From: Sphingomonas sp. JC676
GTDB lineage: Bacteria > Pseudomonadota > Alphaproteobacteria > Sphingomonadales > Sphingomonadaceae
Assembly: GCF_014489075.1 (NCBI RefSeq)
Contig: NZ_JACTGR010000002.1
Span: 744,001-808,000 of the forward strand
Length of the DNA: 64,000 nt
Reading direction: 5' to 3'
Positions 54,058 through 64,000 of the stretch are shown here, piece after piece (within the stretch, counting starts at the first letter, position 1; each line of letters opens with the position of its first letter). The translations under genes were made by a program, and so were the position numbers. The notes under the pieces were generated by a model. It saw only the letters and a program-made list of their open reading frames with translations, ran no database searches and was not told where the DNA came from.

Positions 54058-55011
54058 ATGGCCGTCTACACGCAAGTCTCGGCGGAGGCGCTGAGCGCGT
54101 TCCTCGCGCGCTTCAACGTCGGCGAACTGGTCTCGGCCAAGGGCATCGCCGAGGGGGTCGAGAACTCCAACTATCTCGTCGACACCAGCCTGGCCCGCTT
54201 CATCCTGACGCTCTACGAAAAGCGCGTCTCGGCGGACGACCTGCCCTATTTCATGGCGCTGCTCGAACATCTGGCGAAGCGCGGCAATCCGGTCCCGCCG
54301 GCGATCCCCGACCAGGACGGTCGCCTGATCCACGAACTCGAGGGCCGCCCCGCCTGCTTGATCGAATTCCTCCCGGGCGTCTCGGTCACCCACCCCACAC
54401 CCGCCCAGGCCCGCGCCGCGGCGGAGGCGATGGGGCGCATGCACGCCAGCCTTGCCGATTTCACGCTCGACCGCCCCAATGCGCTCGGCCCCGACGCCTG
54501 GCGCCCGCTGTTCGAGCGCTGCGGCCGCGCGATGGATGCGATCGAGCCGGGCCTGTACGATCATGTGGACAAGGCTCTGGACAAAGTGTTGGCGGATTGG
54601 CCGCGCACCCTCCCCCGCGCCGCGATCCATGCCGATCTCTTCCCCGACAATGTCCTGATGCTCGGCGACCGCGTCACCGGGCTGATCGACTTCTATTTCG
54701 CCTGCACCGAGGTCCGCGCCTACGACCTTGCGGTGATGCACGGCGCCTGGGCGTTCGACGGCGCCGGCCGCAACCATGACGCCGAAGTCGGCCAGGCATT
54801 GCTCGAAGGCTATATGAGTTTCGGCCTCTCGCCCGAGGAGCGCGCCGCGCTCCCCATCCTCGCCGAGGGCGCGGCTTTGCGTTTCTTCCTCACCCGCGCC
54901 TGGGACTGGCTCAACACGCCGGCCGATGCGCTGGTGACCCGGAAAGATCCGCTCGCCTATCTGCGCCGCCTCGATTTCTACGCCGAACACGGGGCATTCC
55001 TCTTCGCATGA
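54058..55011 (+). CDS. thrB: Homoserine kinase (aminoglycoside phosphotransferase fold)
   Basis: This 317-residue enzyme phosphorylates homoserine for threonine synthesis and is the APH-type ThrB of alphaproteobacteria. The motifs are [13 protein letters not shown] (about residues 30-42), [12 protein letters not shown] (about 190-201) with the catalytic Asp, and [19 protein letters not shown] with the metal-binding Asp. It overlaps rnhA by 4 bases. Confidence 0.94.
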   Translation: MAVYTQVSAEALSAFLARFNVGELVSAKGIAEGVENSNYLVDTSLARFILTLYEKRVSADDLPYFMALLEHLAKRGNPVPPAIPDQDGRLIHELEGRPACLIEFLPGVSVTHPTPAQARAAAEAMGRMHASLADFTLDRPNALGPDAWRPLFERCGRAMDAIEPGLYDHVDKALDKVLADWPRTLPRAAIHADLFPDNVLMLGDRVTGLIDFYFACTEVRAYDLAVMHGAWAFDGAGRNHDAEVGQALLEGYMSFGLSPEERAALPILAEGAALRFFLTRAWDWLNTPADALVTRKDPLAYLRRLDFYAEHGAFLFA

Positions 55012-55448
55012 CCGAACTGCAACATGTCGAGATCGCCACCGACGGCGCGTGCAAGGGCAATCCCGGCCGTGGCGGCTGGGGCGTGGTGCTGCGCATGGGC
55101 GGCACCGAGAAGGAACTGTCTGGCGGCGAGGCGCACACTACCAACAACCGCATGGAGCTGATGGCCGCGATCCAGGGGCTCAACGCCCTCAAGCGCCCCT
55201 GCCGCGTCACCCTCTCCACCGACAGCCGCTATGTGATGGACGGCCTCACCAAGTGGATCCATGGCTGGCTCAAGAATGGCTGGCGCACCTCGGACAAGAA
55301 GCCGGTCAAGAACGCCGATCTCTGGCAGGAGCTGCTCGCCGCCGCCAAGCCGCACCGCGTCGAATGGGTCTGGGTGAAGGGCCATGCCGGCCACCCCGAC
55401 AACGAACGCGCCGACAAGCTCGCGAGCGACGCCGCCCTGGCGATGTAG
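55008..55448 (+). CDS. rnhA: Ribonuclease HI
   Basis: This 146-residue enzyme cuts RNA in RNA-DNA hybrids. All active-site residues are in place: Asp12 ([11 protein letters not shown]), Glu50 (NNRMELMA), Asp72 ([10 protein letters not shown]), His126 (KGHAGHPDN) and Asp136. ATG 55008 overlaps the thrB stop. The 165 bases that follow hold no gene. Confidence 0.95.
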   Translation: MTELQHVEIATDGACKGNPGRGGWGVVLRMGGTEKELSGGEAHTTNNRMELMAAIQGLNALKRPCRVTLSTDSRYVMDGLTKWIHGWLKNGWRTSDKKPVKNADLWQELLAAAKPHRVEWVWVKGHAGHPDNERADKLASDAALAM

Positions 55449-55613
55449 GTGATGAAAACCGGGGCATAAGTTGGGCGACGTAGTCGAGCCACGCCACGAG
55501 CCCGTCTAGGGGAAGTTCAGCCAAAAAAAATGCCAAGTGGCCGTTTGCGACCCCGGCCGCTTACAGGTGCGTAGGTAGGAAATCAGAGGAACTAACTGAC
55601 TTCAGCTGCAAGG

Positions 55614-56981
55614 TCAGTCGAGCGGCATCACAGCTCCTGAACGGGCCTCCCGAAAGCTCGCCGCGCGGATCCCGTATCGGGCGATCTTGTCGTAGAAGGT
55701 CTTGCGCGGCAGGCCGAGCTCGCGAATCGTGCTTTGCACATTGCCCTTGTGTCGTACCAGCGCGTCGCGGATCAGCGCCGCTTCGAAAGCGCCGACCTGC
55801 TCCCCCAGCGATCCCTGGATCTCCGGTTTGACCGGTGTCGCGCCATTGCTGCCCAGCATCGCTTCGAACGCGAAGTTGCGCAGCTCGCGGACATTGCCCG
55901 GCCAGTCATAATGGTGGAGCCGGGCATGGATCGCGCCATCCAGCGTGATCTGCTCACGGCCCAAAGCCTCGCTCGCCTCGGCGAGGAACGCAGCAAACAG
56001 CGACAGGCGATCGTCGCCGCGTTCGCGTACCGGTGGCACCCTCAACCTGAGCGTCGCCAGCCGGTAATAGAGATCGGGACGGAAGCCACCTTGCTCGCTG
56101 GCGGCGCCAAGGTCGCTCTTCGTCGTCGCGATCACATGGAGATTGAGTGGAATGGGGCGCTCGGCGCCGATCGGCTGGACTTCGCGCTCCTCCAACACGC
56201 GCAGCAGCTTCGCCTGTAGCCCGAGCGGCATCGAATCCACCTCGTCGAGCAGCAATGTGCCGCCGTCGGACGCGGCGATCTGGCCGGTACGCGAGAGTCG
56301 GGTCTGGGGCACGCTGTCGGCAGCATGGCCGAACAGCTCGATCTCGGCGGTCGCCTCGGACAGCGCGCCGCAATTGATCGCGATGAAGGGGCGCCCGCGC
56401 CGTGGCCCCTCGCGGTGGATCAGCCGTGCGACCAACTCCTTGCCCGTGCCGGTCTCGCCCTCGACCAGCACGTCGACATCGGCGGCGGCGATGCGGCGGA
56501 TCGTCTCGCGCAGCATGATCATCGGCGGGCTCTCGCCGATCAGCCCGTCTTCATTCTCCAACGTGGCGACCGCGGCGTGCAGCCGCCGGTTCTCGAGTAC
56601 GAGGCTGCGTCGTTCGAGCGCGCGGCGGATGCTTGCGGCGAGATGGTCCGCAGCAAAGGGCTTGGTCAGGAAATCGGCGGCACCGTCCTGCAGCGCCTTC
56701 ACCGCCATCGGCACGTCGCCATGGCCGGTCACCAGGATCACCGAGAGATCGGTATCGAGTGTGCGCAGTCGAGCGAGCAGGTCGAGCCCGTCGATGCGGG
56801 GCATGCGGATGTCAGAGACGACGACGCCGTCAAAGTCCCGGTCGATCGCTGCCAACGCGGCTTCGGCATCGGCAAAGGCGGTCACGTCGAATCCCGCGAG
56901 CAGCAGCGCCTGGACGGTGGCGGTGCGCAGCATCTCGTCGTCCTCGACGAACAGCACGCGATTGGAGGAGGCGGCGATCAT
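55614..56981 (-). CDS. dctD: DctD-like response regulator, NtrC family, without GAFTGA motif
   Basis: This 455-residue regulator has a receiver domain (residues 8-120) with phospho-acceptor Asp57 (VVVSDIRMP), an AAA+ domain with Walker A EGETGTGKE and Walker B GGTLLLDEVDS, and a Fis-type helix-turn-helix at the end (GNVQSTIRELGLPRKTFYDK). The loop that normally holds GAFTGA reads ADSVPQTR after ELFGHA, so the sigma-54 contact is missing. It is coupled to the sensor kinase by ATGA. By position it controls dctA, by homology in response to C4-dicarboxylates. Confidence 0.88.
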   Translation of the reverse strand: MIAASSNRVLFVEDDEMLRTATVQALLLAGFDVTAFADAEAALAAIDRDFDGVVVSDIRMPRIDGLDLLARLRTLDTDLSVILVTGHGDVPMAVKALQDGAADFLTKPFAADHLAASIRRALERRSLVLENRRLHAAVATLENEDGLIGESPPMIMLRETIRRIAAADVDVLVEGETGTGKELVARLIHREGPRRGRPFIAINCGALSEATAEIELFGHAADSVPQTRLSRTGQIAASDGGTLLLDEVDSMPLGLQAKLLRVLEEREVQPIGAERPIPLNLHVIATTKSDLGAASEQGGFRPDLYYRLATLRLRVPPVRERGDDRLSLFAAFLAEASEALGREQITLDGAIHARLHHYDWPGNVRELRNFAFEAMLGSNGATPVKPEIQGSLGEQVGAFEAALIRDALVRHKGNVQSTIRELGLPRKTFYDKIARYGIRAASFREARSGAVMPLD

Positions 56982-58747
56982 GCGGCGGGCAGCGTCAGCG
57001 TGAAGCGGGTGCCGCCCGCCAGCGGTACGTGCCGAAGATCCCCTCCGAACTCGCGCGCGATGTCCCGGGCGATGGCGAGGCCGAGACCCAGCCCGCCCGG
57101 CTTCGAGGTGGTGAAGGGCGTGAACAGCGTATCGCCGATCGAGGTGTCGATGCCCGGCCCGGTATCCTCGACGCTCAGCTCCACGATATCGTCCAGCGCG
57201 CTGGCATCGACAAAGACCTCGCCGCCGGGCTGGTCCGCGATCGCATCCAGCGCATTCTGGAGCAGGTTGACCAGGATCTGCTCGATCCGCACCCGATCGC
57301 CCCTCAGTGCGAGGCGGCTGACATAGTCAGGCACGCCGATGGTGACTCCGCCGCGAGCGCGCTCGCCCATCAGCATCATCACCCCGTCGAGCACCGAGGC
57401 GACGGTGGCGTTGCCGCCGGTGCGCGTGCGTTTGCGCGCGAAGCCGCGCAGCTCCGCGGTGATCCGCCCGATCCGGTCTGCCAGCTCGACGATCCGGGCG
57501 AAATTCTGGCGCGCCGTCTCACCCGCACCCCGCTCGATCAGCGTCGCGCCACTCTCGGCAAAGGTGCGGATCGCCGCGACGGGCTGGTTGATCTCGTGCG
57601 CCACGCCTGCGGTCACCTGGCCCAACGTGCCGAGCCGGCTGGCCTGAGCCAGCTCCTCGCGCGCCTCTCGGTAGCGCCGGTCCGCCTCGGCGCGCTCGTT
57701 GGATTCGACGATCAGCTGGGCATTGGCGTCGCGCAGCTCGGCGGTGCGGCGCTCGACTTCGCGCTCCAGCGCCTCGCGCGCCTCGCGTTGCAGCCGCTGC
57801 TTCTCGCCCGAACGAAAGACCAGCACCGCGATCCCGCCCAGCACGACCAGCGCGCCCAGCCCCATCAGGAGCGCCTGGGTCCGCGCCGCGGCCAGCGGCA
57901 CGTCGAGCGGGGCGATATGGTAGAGCCGTCCGCCAGCGATCGGAGCAGCCTCGGTCGCGACACGGAAGCGCTCGCGCGTGCCGCTCATTTCCGCCGATGG
58001 GGCGGACGGCGTGAGCCGGATCGGCGCAGGCATGGGCGCAGTGCCGCCATATTGGAGCGTGCGCCGGGCTGTGGCGAGCACGGCGGGATCGACGCCGCCG
58101 ATCGTGTGGAAGCGCCACTCGGGCAGACTGGTCACCAGGATCACGCCATTGGCATCGGCGACGAAGCTTGCGCCGGTGGTCCGGCCCCATGCCGATTCGA
58201 CCGAATCGAACTCGACCTTGACCACCACCACGCCGAGATGGCGCGCTCCGCGGTCGACTCGCCGCGCAAGATACAGGCCGGGGCGGCGGCTGACCGTGCC
58301 GAGCGCGAAGAGCTCGGCCGAGCCGCCGGCCATCGCGTCGCGGAAATAGGGGCGGAAGCCGTAATTCTGCCCGACGAAACTCGCCGGCTTCTGCCAGTTG
58401 CTTGCCGCCACGGTCACGCCGTCGGGGCCGATCACATAGATGTCGGCAGCATCGGTGCGCGCGGCGAGCAGTTCGAGCGTGCGGTTGAGCGCCGCCCGTG
58501 CGCCCGTGTCGCCCTCCAGCGCCGCGGAGACGTCGGGATATTCGATCAGCACCAAGGGCAGCAGGCGGAACTTCTGGAGCTCGCTGTTGAGCAGCGCCGA
58601 ATGCGTGCGCGCCGCCTGCGCCGCCGCCATGTCCGCCGCGGCATTGGCGCGGGAGCGCGCCCATCGATCGCCCGCCCAGGCGATCAGCGCCACCGCGATC
58701 AGCACGATCGCAAGCGTGGCCAGCAGCGGACGGCGGATCGATTTCAT
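56978..58747 (-). CDS. dctB: DctB-like C4-dicarboxylate sensor histidine kinase
   Basis: About 589 residues. One membrane helix lies near residues 8-25; then comes a periplasmic PDC-type sensor region (about 30-270), a second helix (about 290-310), a coiled linker, and the kinase core with phospho-acceptor His in GVAHEINQPVAAI and the ATP-binding N, G1 and G2 boxes (NLLQNALDAI, DTGPGID, GGLGLGLAI). ATG 58747 (MKSIRRPLL) gives a proper membrane start and leaves the two palindromes outside the coding region; the longer reading to 58807 is less likely. It is divergent from dctA. Confidence 0.87.
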   Translation of the reverse strand: MKSIRRPLLATLAIVLIAVALIAWAGDRWARSRANAAADMAAAQAARTHSALLNSELQKFRLLPLVLIEYPDVSAALEGDTGARAALNRTLELLAARTDAADIYVIGPDGVTVAASNWQKPASFVGQNYGFRPYFRDAMAGGSAELFALGTVSRRPGLYLARRVDRGARHLGVVVVKVEFDSVESAWGRTTGASFVADANGVILVTSLPEWRFHTIGGVDPAVLATARRTLQYGGTAPMPAPIRLTPSAPSAEMSGTRERFRVATEAAPIAGGRLYHIAPLDVPLAAARTQALLMGLGALVVLGGIAVLVFRSGEKQRLQREAREALEREVERRTAELRDANAQLIVESNERAEADRRYREAREELAQASRLGTLGQVTAGVAHEINQPVAAIRTFAESGATLIERGAGETARQNFARIVELADRIGRITAELRGFARKRTRTGGNATVASVLDGVMMLMGERARGGVTIGVPDYVSRLALRGDRVRIEQILVNLLQNALDAIADQPGGEVFVDASALDDIVELSVEDTGPGIDTSIGDTLFTPFTTSKPGGLGLGLAIARDIAREFGGDLRHVPLAGGTRFTLTLPAA

Positions 58748-58748
58748 C

Positions 58749-58798
58749 TGTGTGGATCTTCGCACATCATAGGCGCAACTCGTGCGAAAATCCGCACA
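58749..58798. promoter_or_regulatory. Two 18-bp palindromes, probable DctD binding sites
   Basis: TGTGTG-N6-CGCACA (58749-58766) and CGTGCG-N6-CGCACA (58781-58798) share one pattern and are 32 bases apart centre to centre, about three helical turns. They lie between dctB and dctA, 164-213 bases ahead of dctA. Paired sites of the TGTGCG-N6-CGCACA kind fit activator sites of a DctD-like protein. Confidence 0.65.
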
Positions 58799-58961
58799 TA
58801 TATGCAAGCCGTCGTGAGGAGAAAAAATGGATAATTGTTGTATTCCATAGTGTTAGTACGAAACGGCTAGCCTCTGGCGGGAGGGTTCTTGCCCATTAGG
58901 GTGCACCAACAAGGCCTCGGCACAAGAGGCTTGGCGTAACCCCACGCCGTCGAGAGGATGA

Positions 58962-60323
58962 ATGGCCCACCCGATCGTCAATACCGCTGCGCCCACCGGG
59001 ACCCGCACGCCGATTTATGCGCATCTCTATGCGCAGGTGCTGTTCGCGATTCTCTGCGGCGCGCTGCTCGGGCATTTCTATCCCGCCTGGGGCGAAGCGC
59101 TGAAGCCGCTCGGCGACGGCTTCATCAAGCTGGTCAAGATGGTCATCGCCCCGGTGATCTTCCTCACCGTGGTCACCGGCATCGCCGGCATGCGCGAGCT
59201 CGCCGCGGTCGGCCGCGTGGCGGCCAAGGCGTTCGGCTATTTCCTCGCGGTCTCGACGTTGGCGCTGCTCGTGGGTCTCGCGGTCGCCAATATCGTCCAG
59301 CCGGGTGCGGGGATGAACGTCGATCCCGCGACGCTCAACGCCAACGCGGTCGCCGACTATGCCCACCAGGCGCATGAGACGACGATCACCGGCTTCCTGA
59401 TGGCGATCATCCCCACGACGATGGTCTCCGCGCTCACCGACGGCTCGATTCTCCAGACCTTGTTCGTCGCGATCCTCTTCGGCATCGCATTGAGCCTGAT
59501 TGGCGAGCCCGCGCGGCCGGTGCTCGATTTTGCCGAGCGCCTGATGCTCGTCGTGTTCCGCCTGGTCGGCATCCTGATGCGCGCCGCGCCGGTCGGCGCG
59601 TTCGGCGCGATCGCCTTCACCGTCGGGAAGTATGGCGCGGGCAGCCTGGTGAGCCTGGGCGGGCTGGTCGCAACCTTCTACCTCACCTCTTTGCTGTTCG
59701 TACTGATCGTGCTGGGCATCATCGCCAGGCTGCACGGCTTCTCGATCCTGCGGTTGCTCAACTATCTGAAGGCCGAGCTGCTGCTGGTGCTCGGCACCTC
59801 TTCGTCCGAAGCCGCTTTGCCCAGCCTGATCGCCAAGCTCGAGCGCGCCGGCTGCGACAAGGGCGTGGTCGGGCTGGTCGTGCCGACCGGCTATTCGTTC
59901 AACCTCGACGGCACCAACATCTACATGACGCTGGCGGCTTTGTTCATCGCCCAGGCCTGCGGCATCCATCTGAGCTGGGGCGAGCAGTTTGCCTTGCTCG
60001 GCGTGGCGATGCTCAGCTCAAAGGGCGCCGCGGGCGTCACCGGCGCGGGCTTCATCACGCTCGCCGCAACGCTGTCGATCGTGCCCTCGGTGCCGGTCGC
60101 CGGCATGGCGCTGATCCTCGGCGTCGACCGCTTCATGAGCGAGTGCCGCAGCCTCACCAATTTCATCGGCAACGCCGTCGCCGCGATCGTGGTCGCGCGG
60201 TGGGAGAACAAGCTCGACCGCGCCCAGCTGGCGCAGGTGCTCGCGCACCCCGGGGCGAACGATGACGCCATCAACGAAGACGATGCCCACGCTACGATGG
60301 GCCTACAGGGAGAGAGAATATGA
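58962..60323 (+). CDS. dctA: C4-dicarboxylate:cation symporter DctA
   Basis: This 453-residue inner-membrane protein of the DAACS family takes up succinate, fumarate and malate. It has eight or more hydrophobic segments and the re-entrant loop motifs [14 protein letters not shown] (about residues 271-284) and [19 protein letters not shown] (about 307-325). The short hydrophilic N-terminus fits ATG 58962, preceded by GAGAGG. It is divergent from the dctBD regulators and overlaps the TonB receptor gene by 4 bases. Confidence 0.93.
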   Translation: MAHPIVNTAAPTGTRTPIYAHLYAQVLFAILCGALLGHFYPAWGEALKPLGDGFIKLVKMVIAPVIFLTVVTGIAGMRELAAVGRVAAKAFGYFLAVSTLALLVGLAVANIVQPGAGMNVDPATLNANAVADYAHQAHETTITGFLMAIIPTTMVSALTDGSILQTLFVAILFGIALSLIGEPARPVLDFAERLMLVVFRLVGILMRAAPVGAFGAIAFTVGKYGAGSLVSLGGLVATFYLTSLLFVLIVLGIIARLHGFSILRLLNYLKAELLLVLGTSSSEAALPSLIAKLERAGCDKGVVGLVVPTGYSFNLDGTNIYMTLAALFIAQACGIHLSWGEQFALLGVAMLSSKGAAGVTGAGFITLAATLSIVPSVPVAGMALILGVDRFMSECRSLTNFIGNAVAAIVVARWENKLDRAQLAQVLAHPGANDDAINEDDAHATMGLQGERI

Positions 60324-63300
60324 GGGGTCTGATCCATCCGGCGCTAGCCGCCACCACCGCCATCGCCGTTATCGGCTGGGCGACCTGCGCGCATGCGCAG
60401 GAAACGCCGCCGCCCGCGCCGGAAGCCGCCGAGGCGCAGGCTGATACCGACGGCCCCGCCTCCAAGCCGGAGCAGGACATCGTCGTGGTCGGCTCGCAGA
60501 TCCGCGGCGCCAAGGTGAACACCGCGCTTCCCGTCACCGTGATCGATTCCACCCAGATCGACGCGACCGGCGCCTCCTCGGGCGACGATCTGATCCGTTC
60601 GATCCCGCAGGCGGGCGACATCACCTTCAACGAATCCAATAACCCGCAAACGAGCAACGCCGCGCGCGGCGACGTCAATTCGATCAACCTGCGCAATCTG
60701 GGCGTCGGCAACACGCTGGTGCTCCTGAACGGCCGCCGTCTCGTCCAGCATCCGACCAGCCAGGCCGGCGACGGCAACGTGCCGGTGCTCGGCTATAACT
60801 CGAACGCGCTCCCGGTCGCCGGCATTGAGCGGCTGGAGATCCTGCGCGACGGCGCCGCTGCCATCTACGGCGCGGACGCGGTGGCGGGCGTGGTCAACAC
60901 CGTCACCAAGTCGAACTTCAACGGCGGCACGATCGACCTGCGCTATGGGGGTGCCGAGGGCACGCATCGTCGCGAGTTCGAGGCGACCGGGATGGTCGGC
61001 ACCGATTTCGCCGGTGGGCGCGGCAACGTGTCGCTGTATCTCGACTACACGCACCGCACCGCGCAGCTCGCCGAGGATGAGCCCTATACCGCGAGCGACA
61101 ATCTGCTCGATTTCTTCGCGAACAATCCCGATTTCGCCGGCAACCTCACCGCCGACGGCCGCGCCACCCAGTCGCCCTGGGCGAACCTGGCTGTGGTCGG
61201 CGGGCCGGGCACGATCCGCATGTCGCCGGGCAACCGCGCACTCACCTCGTCGGCCGGCGCGTTCCACACGCAATCGAGCGCCAATCCGGGCTGCCTCATT
61301 ACGGTCAACGCCGATACCTGCCTGGGCAGTGGCACCCGCGCGACCGCGACGACGCTGCGCTCCGAGCGCTTCGACACGCGGCCCGGCACCTCGGTCACGC
61401 CGTCGATCGACCGCTACAACAGCTTCCTGACCGCGCATTACGACGTGTCGGACAGCGTCACGCTCTATACCGAGCTAGGCTATTACCGCGCCAACACCAC
61501 GCGCATCCAGCCGCCGACGATCAACCTCAACGCGATCGTCATTCCGGCCTCCAATTACTGGAACCCGTTCGGCGCGGCCACGCTGCCCAACGGCCAGCCC
61601 AATCCGAACCGCGTCCCGGGCCTCACCAACGTGCCAGCCGCCGGCCTGCCGGTGCGTCTCACCACCTATCGCTTCGTCGATGCGGGCATGCAGACGGTGG
61701 ATACCGAAAACTGGCAGACGCGCTTCCTGGGCGGTGCCAAGGGCCGCCTCGGCACCTTCGATTTCGACACCGCGATCCTCTATTCGGAAGCGCAGGCGAC
61801 CGACACGTCGAATGCGATCGATATGACCAAGCTCCAGGCGAGCCTCGCGCTGTCGACGCCCGATGCCTATAACCCGTTCAGCGGCGGCTGCGCGGCGACG
61901 CCCAGCCTCGGCGATTGCCAGCCCTCGTCTCAGACGGCGATCGACGCGATCAGCTTCGACCTGAAGCGCCGCTCGAAGACCACGCTGGCGCTGGCCGATT
62001 TCAAGCTGTCGCGGCCCGATCTGCTCCAGCTTCCCGGCGGCCATCTCGGCATCGCATTTGGCGTCGAAGGGCGTCGCGAGACGCAGCAGGACGTTCGCGA
62101 TCCCAACGTCAACGGCACGAACACCTTTGTCGATGCGGTGACCGGCGAGACCAATCTGTCGAATACCGCTGCCGTCAGCCCGACGCCGAGCACCAAGGGC
62201 AAGCGCACGGTCTTCTCTGCATTCGGCGAGCTCGCCGTGCCGGTGATCTCGCCGGAGATGGACATTCCGCTGATCCGCCGCATCGATCTCCAGCTCGCCG
62301 CCCGCTACGAGCATTACAGCGACTTCGGCAGCGTCTTCAAACCCAAGATCGCCGGCGCCTGGGATCTGATCGACGGCATCCGTCTGCGCGGTTCCTATTC
62401 GAAGGGCTTCCGCGCGCCGAACCTAGAACAGACCAAGACCGTCCAGTACTCGCGCCTCGGCTCGAACACCGATTATTATCGCTGCGAGGCCGATCTGCGC
62501 GCCAATCGCATCGCCAATTTCGGCGCGTGCGGCCGCGGCATCAGCTATTCGATCTTCGTCTCGGGCAATCCCGATCTGAAGCCGGAGGACAGCACCAACT
62601 GGACCGCGGGCGTCGTGCTTGAACCCAAGTTCATCAACGGCAAAGCCGGCCACCTGACGCTCACCGCCGATTTCTGGTCGATCAAGCAGGTCGGCATTGT
62701 CGGCCAGTTCGGGCCGCAGAACGCGCTGGTGCTCGACTATCTCCTGCGCCTGCAGGGATCGAGCAACCCGAACGTCGTCCGCGCCGCGCCCACCGCCGAC
62801 GATACGCCGATCTTCGCCGGCACCGGCCTTCCCGCCGCCGGCGCGGTCACCCAGATCAACGACCAATTCACCAACCTGCTGCCACAGACGGTGCAGGGCC
62901 TCGACCTGGCGCTGCTCTACAATGTCCGCACCGGCATCGGCAGGTTCGACCTGGCGCTCAACGCCGCGCGCCTGACCAAGTTCAGCCGCGACACGCCACC
63001 GGCGGTGCAGGCGCTGTTCGACGCGCGCGCGGCCGGGCAGATCAACGCCGCCACGCCGCTCACCGACGCGAGCGACCTGATCGAGCAGCGCGGCAAGCCC
63101 AAATGGCGCCTCACCGGCTCGCTCACCTGGAGCAGCGGCCCGGTCCAGATCGGCGGCTTCGTCAATTATGTCGGGACCGTCTACGACACCAACTTCCTCG
63201 ATGCGAACGGCGATCCGTATCCCGTGGACGGTCAGGCCACGGTCAACCTCTACGCGCAATATCGCTTCAAGGACGGTTGGCTCAAGGACACGCGCTTCCG

Positions 63301-63418
63301 CATCGGCGCGCGCAACATATTCGACACCCAGCCGCCGGTGGTGTCGGACGGTTATCTGGGGTCGCTCTACGTCCCCTATGGCCGCTACTGGTACGGCAGC
63401 ATCAGCAAGCGTTTCTAA
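60320..63418 (+). CDS. TonB-dependent outer-membrane receptor
   Basis: This 1032-residue protein has a signal peptide cut near AHAQ (residue 27), a proline/glutamate-rich spacer, a plug domain beginning [24 protein letters not shown] with the LLNGRRL and [18 protein letters not shown] signatures (about residues 135-200), and a large barrel ending in Phe. The size and plug sequence fit the sphingomonad group that takes up sugars, peptides or plant compounds rather than siderophores. ATGA overlap with dctA couples the two genes, suggesting the imported material feeds dicarboxylate metabolism or is co-regulated with it. The substrate is unknown. Confidence 0.88.
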   Translation: MRGLIHPALAATTAIAVIGWATCAHAQETPPPAPEAAEAQADTDGPASKPEQDIVVVGSQIRGAKVNTALPVTVIDSTQIDATGASSGDDLIRSIPQAGDITFNESNNPQTSNAARGDVNSINLRNLGVGNTLVLLNGRRLVQHPTSQAGDGNVPVLGYNSNALPVAGIERLEILRDGAAAIYGADAVAGVVNTVTKSNFNGGTIDLRYGGAEGTHRREFEATGMVGTDFAGGRGNVSLYLDYTHRTAQLAEDEPYTASDNLLDFFANNPDFAGNLTADGRATQSPWANLAVVGGPGTIRMSPGNRALTSSAGAFHTQSSANPGCLITVNADTCLGSGTRATATTLRSERFDTRPGTSVTPSIDRYNSFLTAHYDVSDSVTLYTELGYYRANTTRIQPPTINLNAIVIPASNYWNPFGAATLPNGQPNPNRVPGLTNVPAAGLPVRLTTYRFVDAGMQTVDTENWQTRFLGGAKGRLGTFDFDTAILYSEAQATDTSNAIDMTKLQASLALSTPDAYNPFSGGCAATPSLGDCQPSSQTAIDAISFDLKRRSKTTLALADFKLSRPDLLQLPGGHLGIAFGVEGRRETQQDVRDPNVNGTNTFVDAVTGETNLSNTAAVSPTPSTKGKRTVFSAFGELAVPVISPEMDIPLIRRIDLQLAARYEHYSDFGSVFKPKIAGAWDLIDGIRLRGSYSKGFRAPNLEQTKTVQYSRLGSNTDYYRCEADLRANRIANFGACGRGISYSIFVSGNPDLKPEDSTNWTAGVVLEPKFINGKAGHLTLTADFWSIKQVGIVGQFGPQNALVLDYLLRLQGSSNPNVVRAAPTADDTPIFAGTGLPAAGAVTQINDQFTNLLPQTVQGLDLALLYNVRTGIGRFDLALNAARLTKFSRDTPPAVQALFDARAAGQINAATPLTDASDLIEQRGKPKWRLTGSLTWSSGPVQIGGFVNYVGTVYDTNFLDANGDPYPVDGQATVNLYAQYRFKDGWLKDTRFRIGARNIFDTQPPVVSDGYLGSLYVPYGRYWYGSISKRF

Positions 63419-63429
63419 GAGGTATGCGT

Positions 63430-64000
63430 ATGAAGGCTTTGCTTCTCGCCCTGTTCGCCCTGGTGCCGGCCCCTGCGCTGGCCCAGGCGGCCGCTCCGCC
63501 TCAGAAGACAATCCTGTTCGTCGGCAACAGTTTCACCCAGGGCGCGCATTCGGCGGTGAAGCGCTACCGCGCCGATGCCGTCACCGATCTGAACGGCGAC
63601 GGCTATGGCGGCGTGCCGGCTTTGTTCAAGACCTTCACCGAGGAAGCGGGGCTAAGCTGGAAGGTCAGCCTGGAGACTCAGGGCGGCAAGCCGCTCGCCT
63701 TCCATTATGAGGAGCGCCGCGCGAAGCTGGGCGGCGCCTATGACGTGGTGATCCTCCAGGAGCTGAGCGAGCTCAACCGCCAGCGGCCGGGCGACGCCAC
63801 CGACTATCTCAAATATGCGCCGCTGCTCGCGGCGATGGCGACTCAGGCCAATCCCAAGGCCGAAGTGCTGCTGATGTCGACCTGGTCGCGCGCCGACAAG
63901 GTCTATCAGCCGGGCAGTCCCTGGTCGGGCAAGCCAATCGATACGATGGCGAACGATCTCCGCTTCGCCGCCGAGCGTGTCAGGAAAGCCTCGCCGGACA
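63430..64000 (+). CDS. Secreted SGNH/GDSL-like hydrolase, cut at the window end
   Basis: The frame stays open to position 64000, giving at least 190 residues. It has a Sec signal peptide ending ALAQ (about residue 20) and then ILFVGNSFTQGAHSAV (about residues 28-43), where GNSFT is the block I motif with the nucleophilic Ser of SGNH-type esterases. Later VVILQELSELNRQ fits block III-type segments. ATG 63430 has AAGAGG at 7 bases; ATG 63424 sits too close to it. It follows the TonB receptor by 11 bases and may deacylate a glycan or ester that the receptor imports. The C-terminal Asp/His block is beyond the window. Confidence 0.72.
   Translation, partial: MKALLLALFALVPAPALAQAAAPPQKTILFVGNSFTQGAHSAVKRYRADAVTDLNGDGYGGVPALFKTFTEEAGLSWKVSLETQGGKPLAFHYEERRAKLGGAYDVVILQELSELNRQRPGDATDYLKYAPLLAAMATQANPKAEVLLMSTWSRADKVYQPGSPWSGKPIDTMANDLRFAAERVRKASPD

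Noticed and set aside
55449..55613. Gap after rnhA with an A8 run and an open frame on the minus strand (MAFFLAELPLDG...)
   Set aside because: The frame overlaps rnhA, has no binding site and no recognised family. It might be a remnant of a mobile element but nothing confirms that.
56633..58834. Open frame of 733 codons on the plus strand opposite dctB/dctD
   Set aside because: It is antisense to two well-supported genes and has no recognisable domain.
58878..58893. Possible sigma-54 promoter (GG-N10-GC, with TTGC) upstream of dctA
   Set aside because: Only the GG/GC pair and TTGC agree; the -24 element has three mismatches. The adjacent DctD lacks GAFTGA, which makes sigma-54 control improbable.
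1..64000. CRISPR arrays, tRNA/rRNA genes, insertion sequences, phage genes
   Set aside because: No regularly spaced repeats, tRNA-like cloverleafs, transposase or integrase reading frames, or phage structural genes were recognised.

Overview
The window is GC-rich DNA from an alphaproteobacterium, almost certainly a sphingomonad (Sphingomonas in the broad sense). The grounds are a central block of genes matching the sphingan (gellan/welan/S-88 type) exopolysaccharide locus gene for gene, two PEPxxWA-CTERM type proteins, and a typical sphingomonad TonB-dependent receptor. No tRNA, rRNA, CRISPR array, insertion sequence or prophage was found.

Left flank (1-9.2 kb): the 3' end of an LtrA-like membrane protein, a saccharopine-dehydrogenase-fold oxidoreductase, ribonuclease R with a small membrane protein, glycerol-3-phosphate dehydrogenase, a PEP-CTERM protein, a TIGR02466-type putative oxygenase and prolyl-tRNA synthetase.

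Polysaccharide region (9.3-43.9 kb). The core runs gelG (polymerase), gelS (flippase), gelR (beta-helix lyase-like protein), gelQ, gelI, gelK, gelL, gelJ, gelF, gelD, gelC, gelE, gelM, gelN, atrB/atrD (type I secretion), gelB (priming transferase), rmlB and rmlD. Strand changes split it into about ten short transcription units. A model that follows from the known system: GelB loads glucose-1-P on the lipid carrier, GelK adds glucuronate, GelL glucose and GelQ rhamnose; GelS flips and GelG polymerises the repeat; GelC/GelE/GelD (with GelF) control length and export. Genes not in the described gellan set lie around or inside this core: a NodZ-like fucosyltransferase-fold enzyme, a GDP-mannose 3,5-epimerase, two membrane acyltransferase-3 proteins, a Tat-exported beta-helix protein, a SAM methyltransferase, a hexapeptide acetyltransferase coupled between gelK and gelL, and an FkbM methyltransferase. 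Together they suggest a decorated sphingan, possibly with an L-galactose-type side chain plus acetyl and methyl groups. The locus also holds an exosortase set (GelM exosortase, GelN EpsI-like, a small accessory membrane protein and a PEP-CTERM substrate), so protein sorting and polysaccharide export are encoded together. rmlA and rmlC are not in the locus.

Right flank (44-64 kb): several small membrane proteins and methyltransferases; a glycine cleavage operon (gcvT-gcvH-gcvPA-gcvPB) behind a tandem glycine riboswitch; a lipoprotein; ispH-thrB-rnhA; and a C4-dicarboxylate module in which dctBD diverge from dctA, with two 18-bp palindromes between them. The DctD-like regulator lacks the GAFTGA loop needed for sigma-54 contact. 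dctA is translationally coupled to a TonB-dependent receptor, followed by an SGNH-like hydrolase cut by the window end. Short G/C-rich hairpin repeats occur in at least three intergenic gaps.
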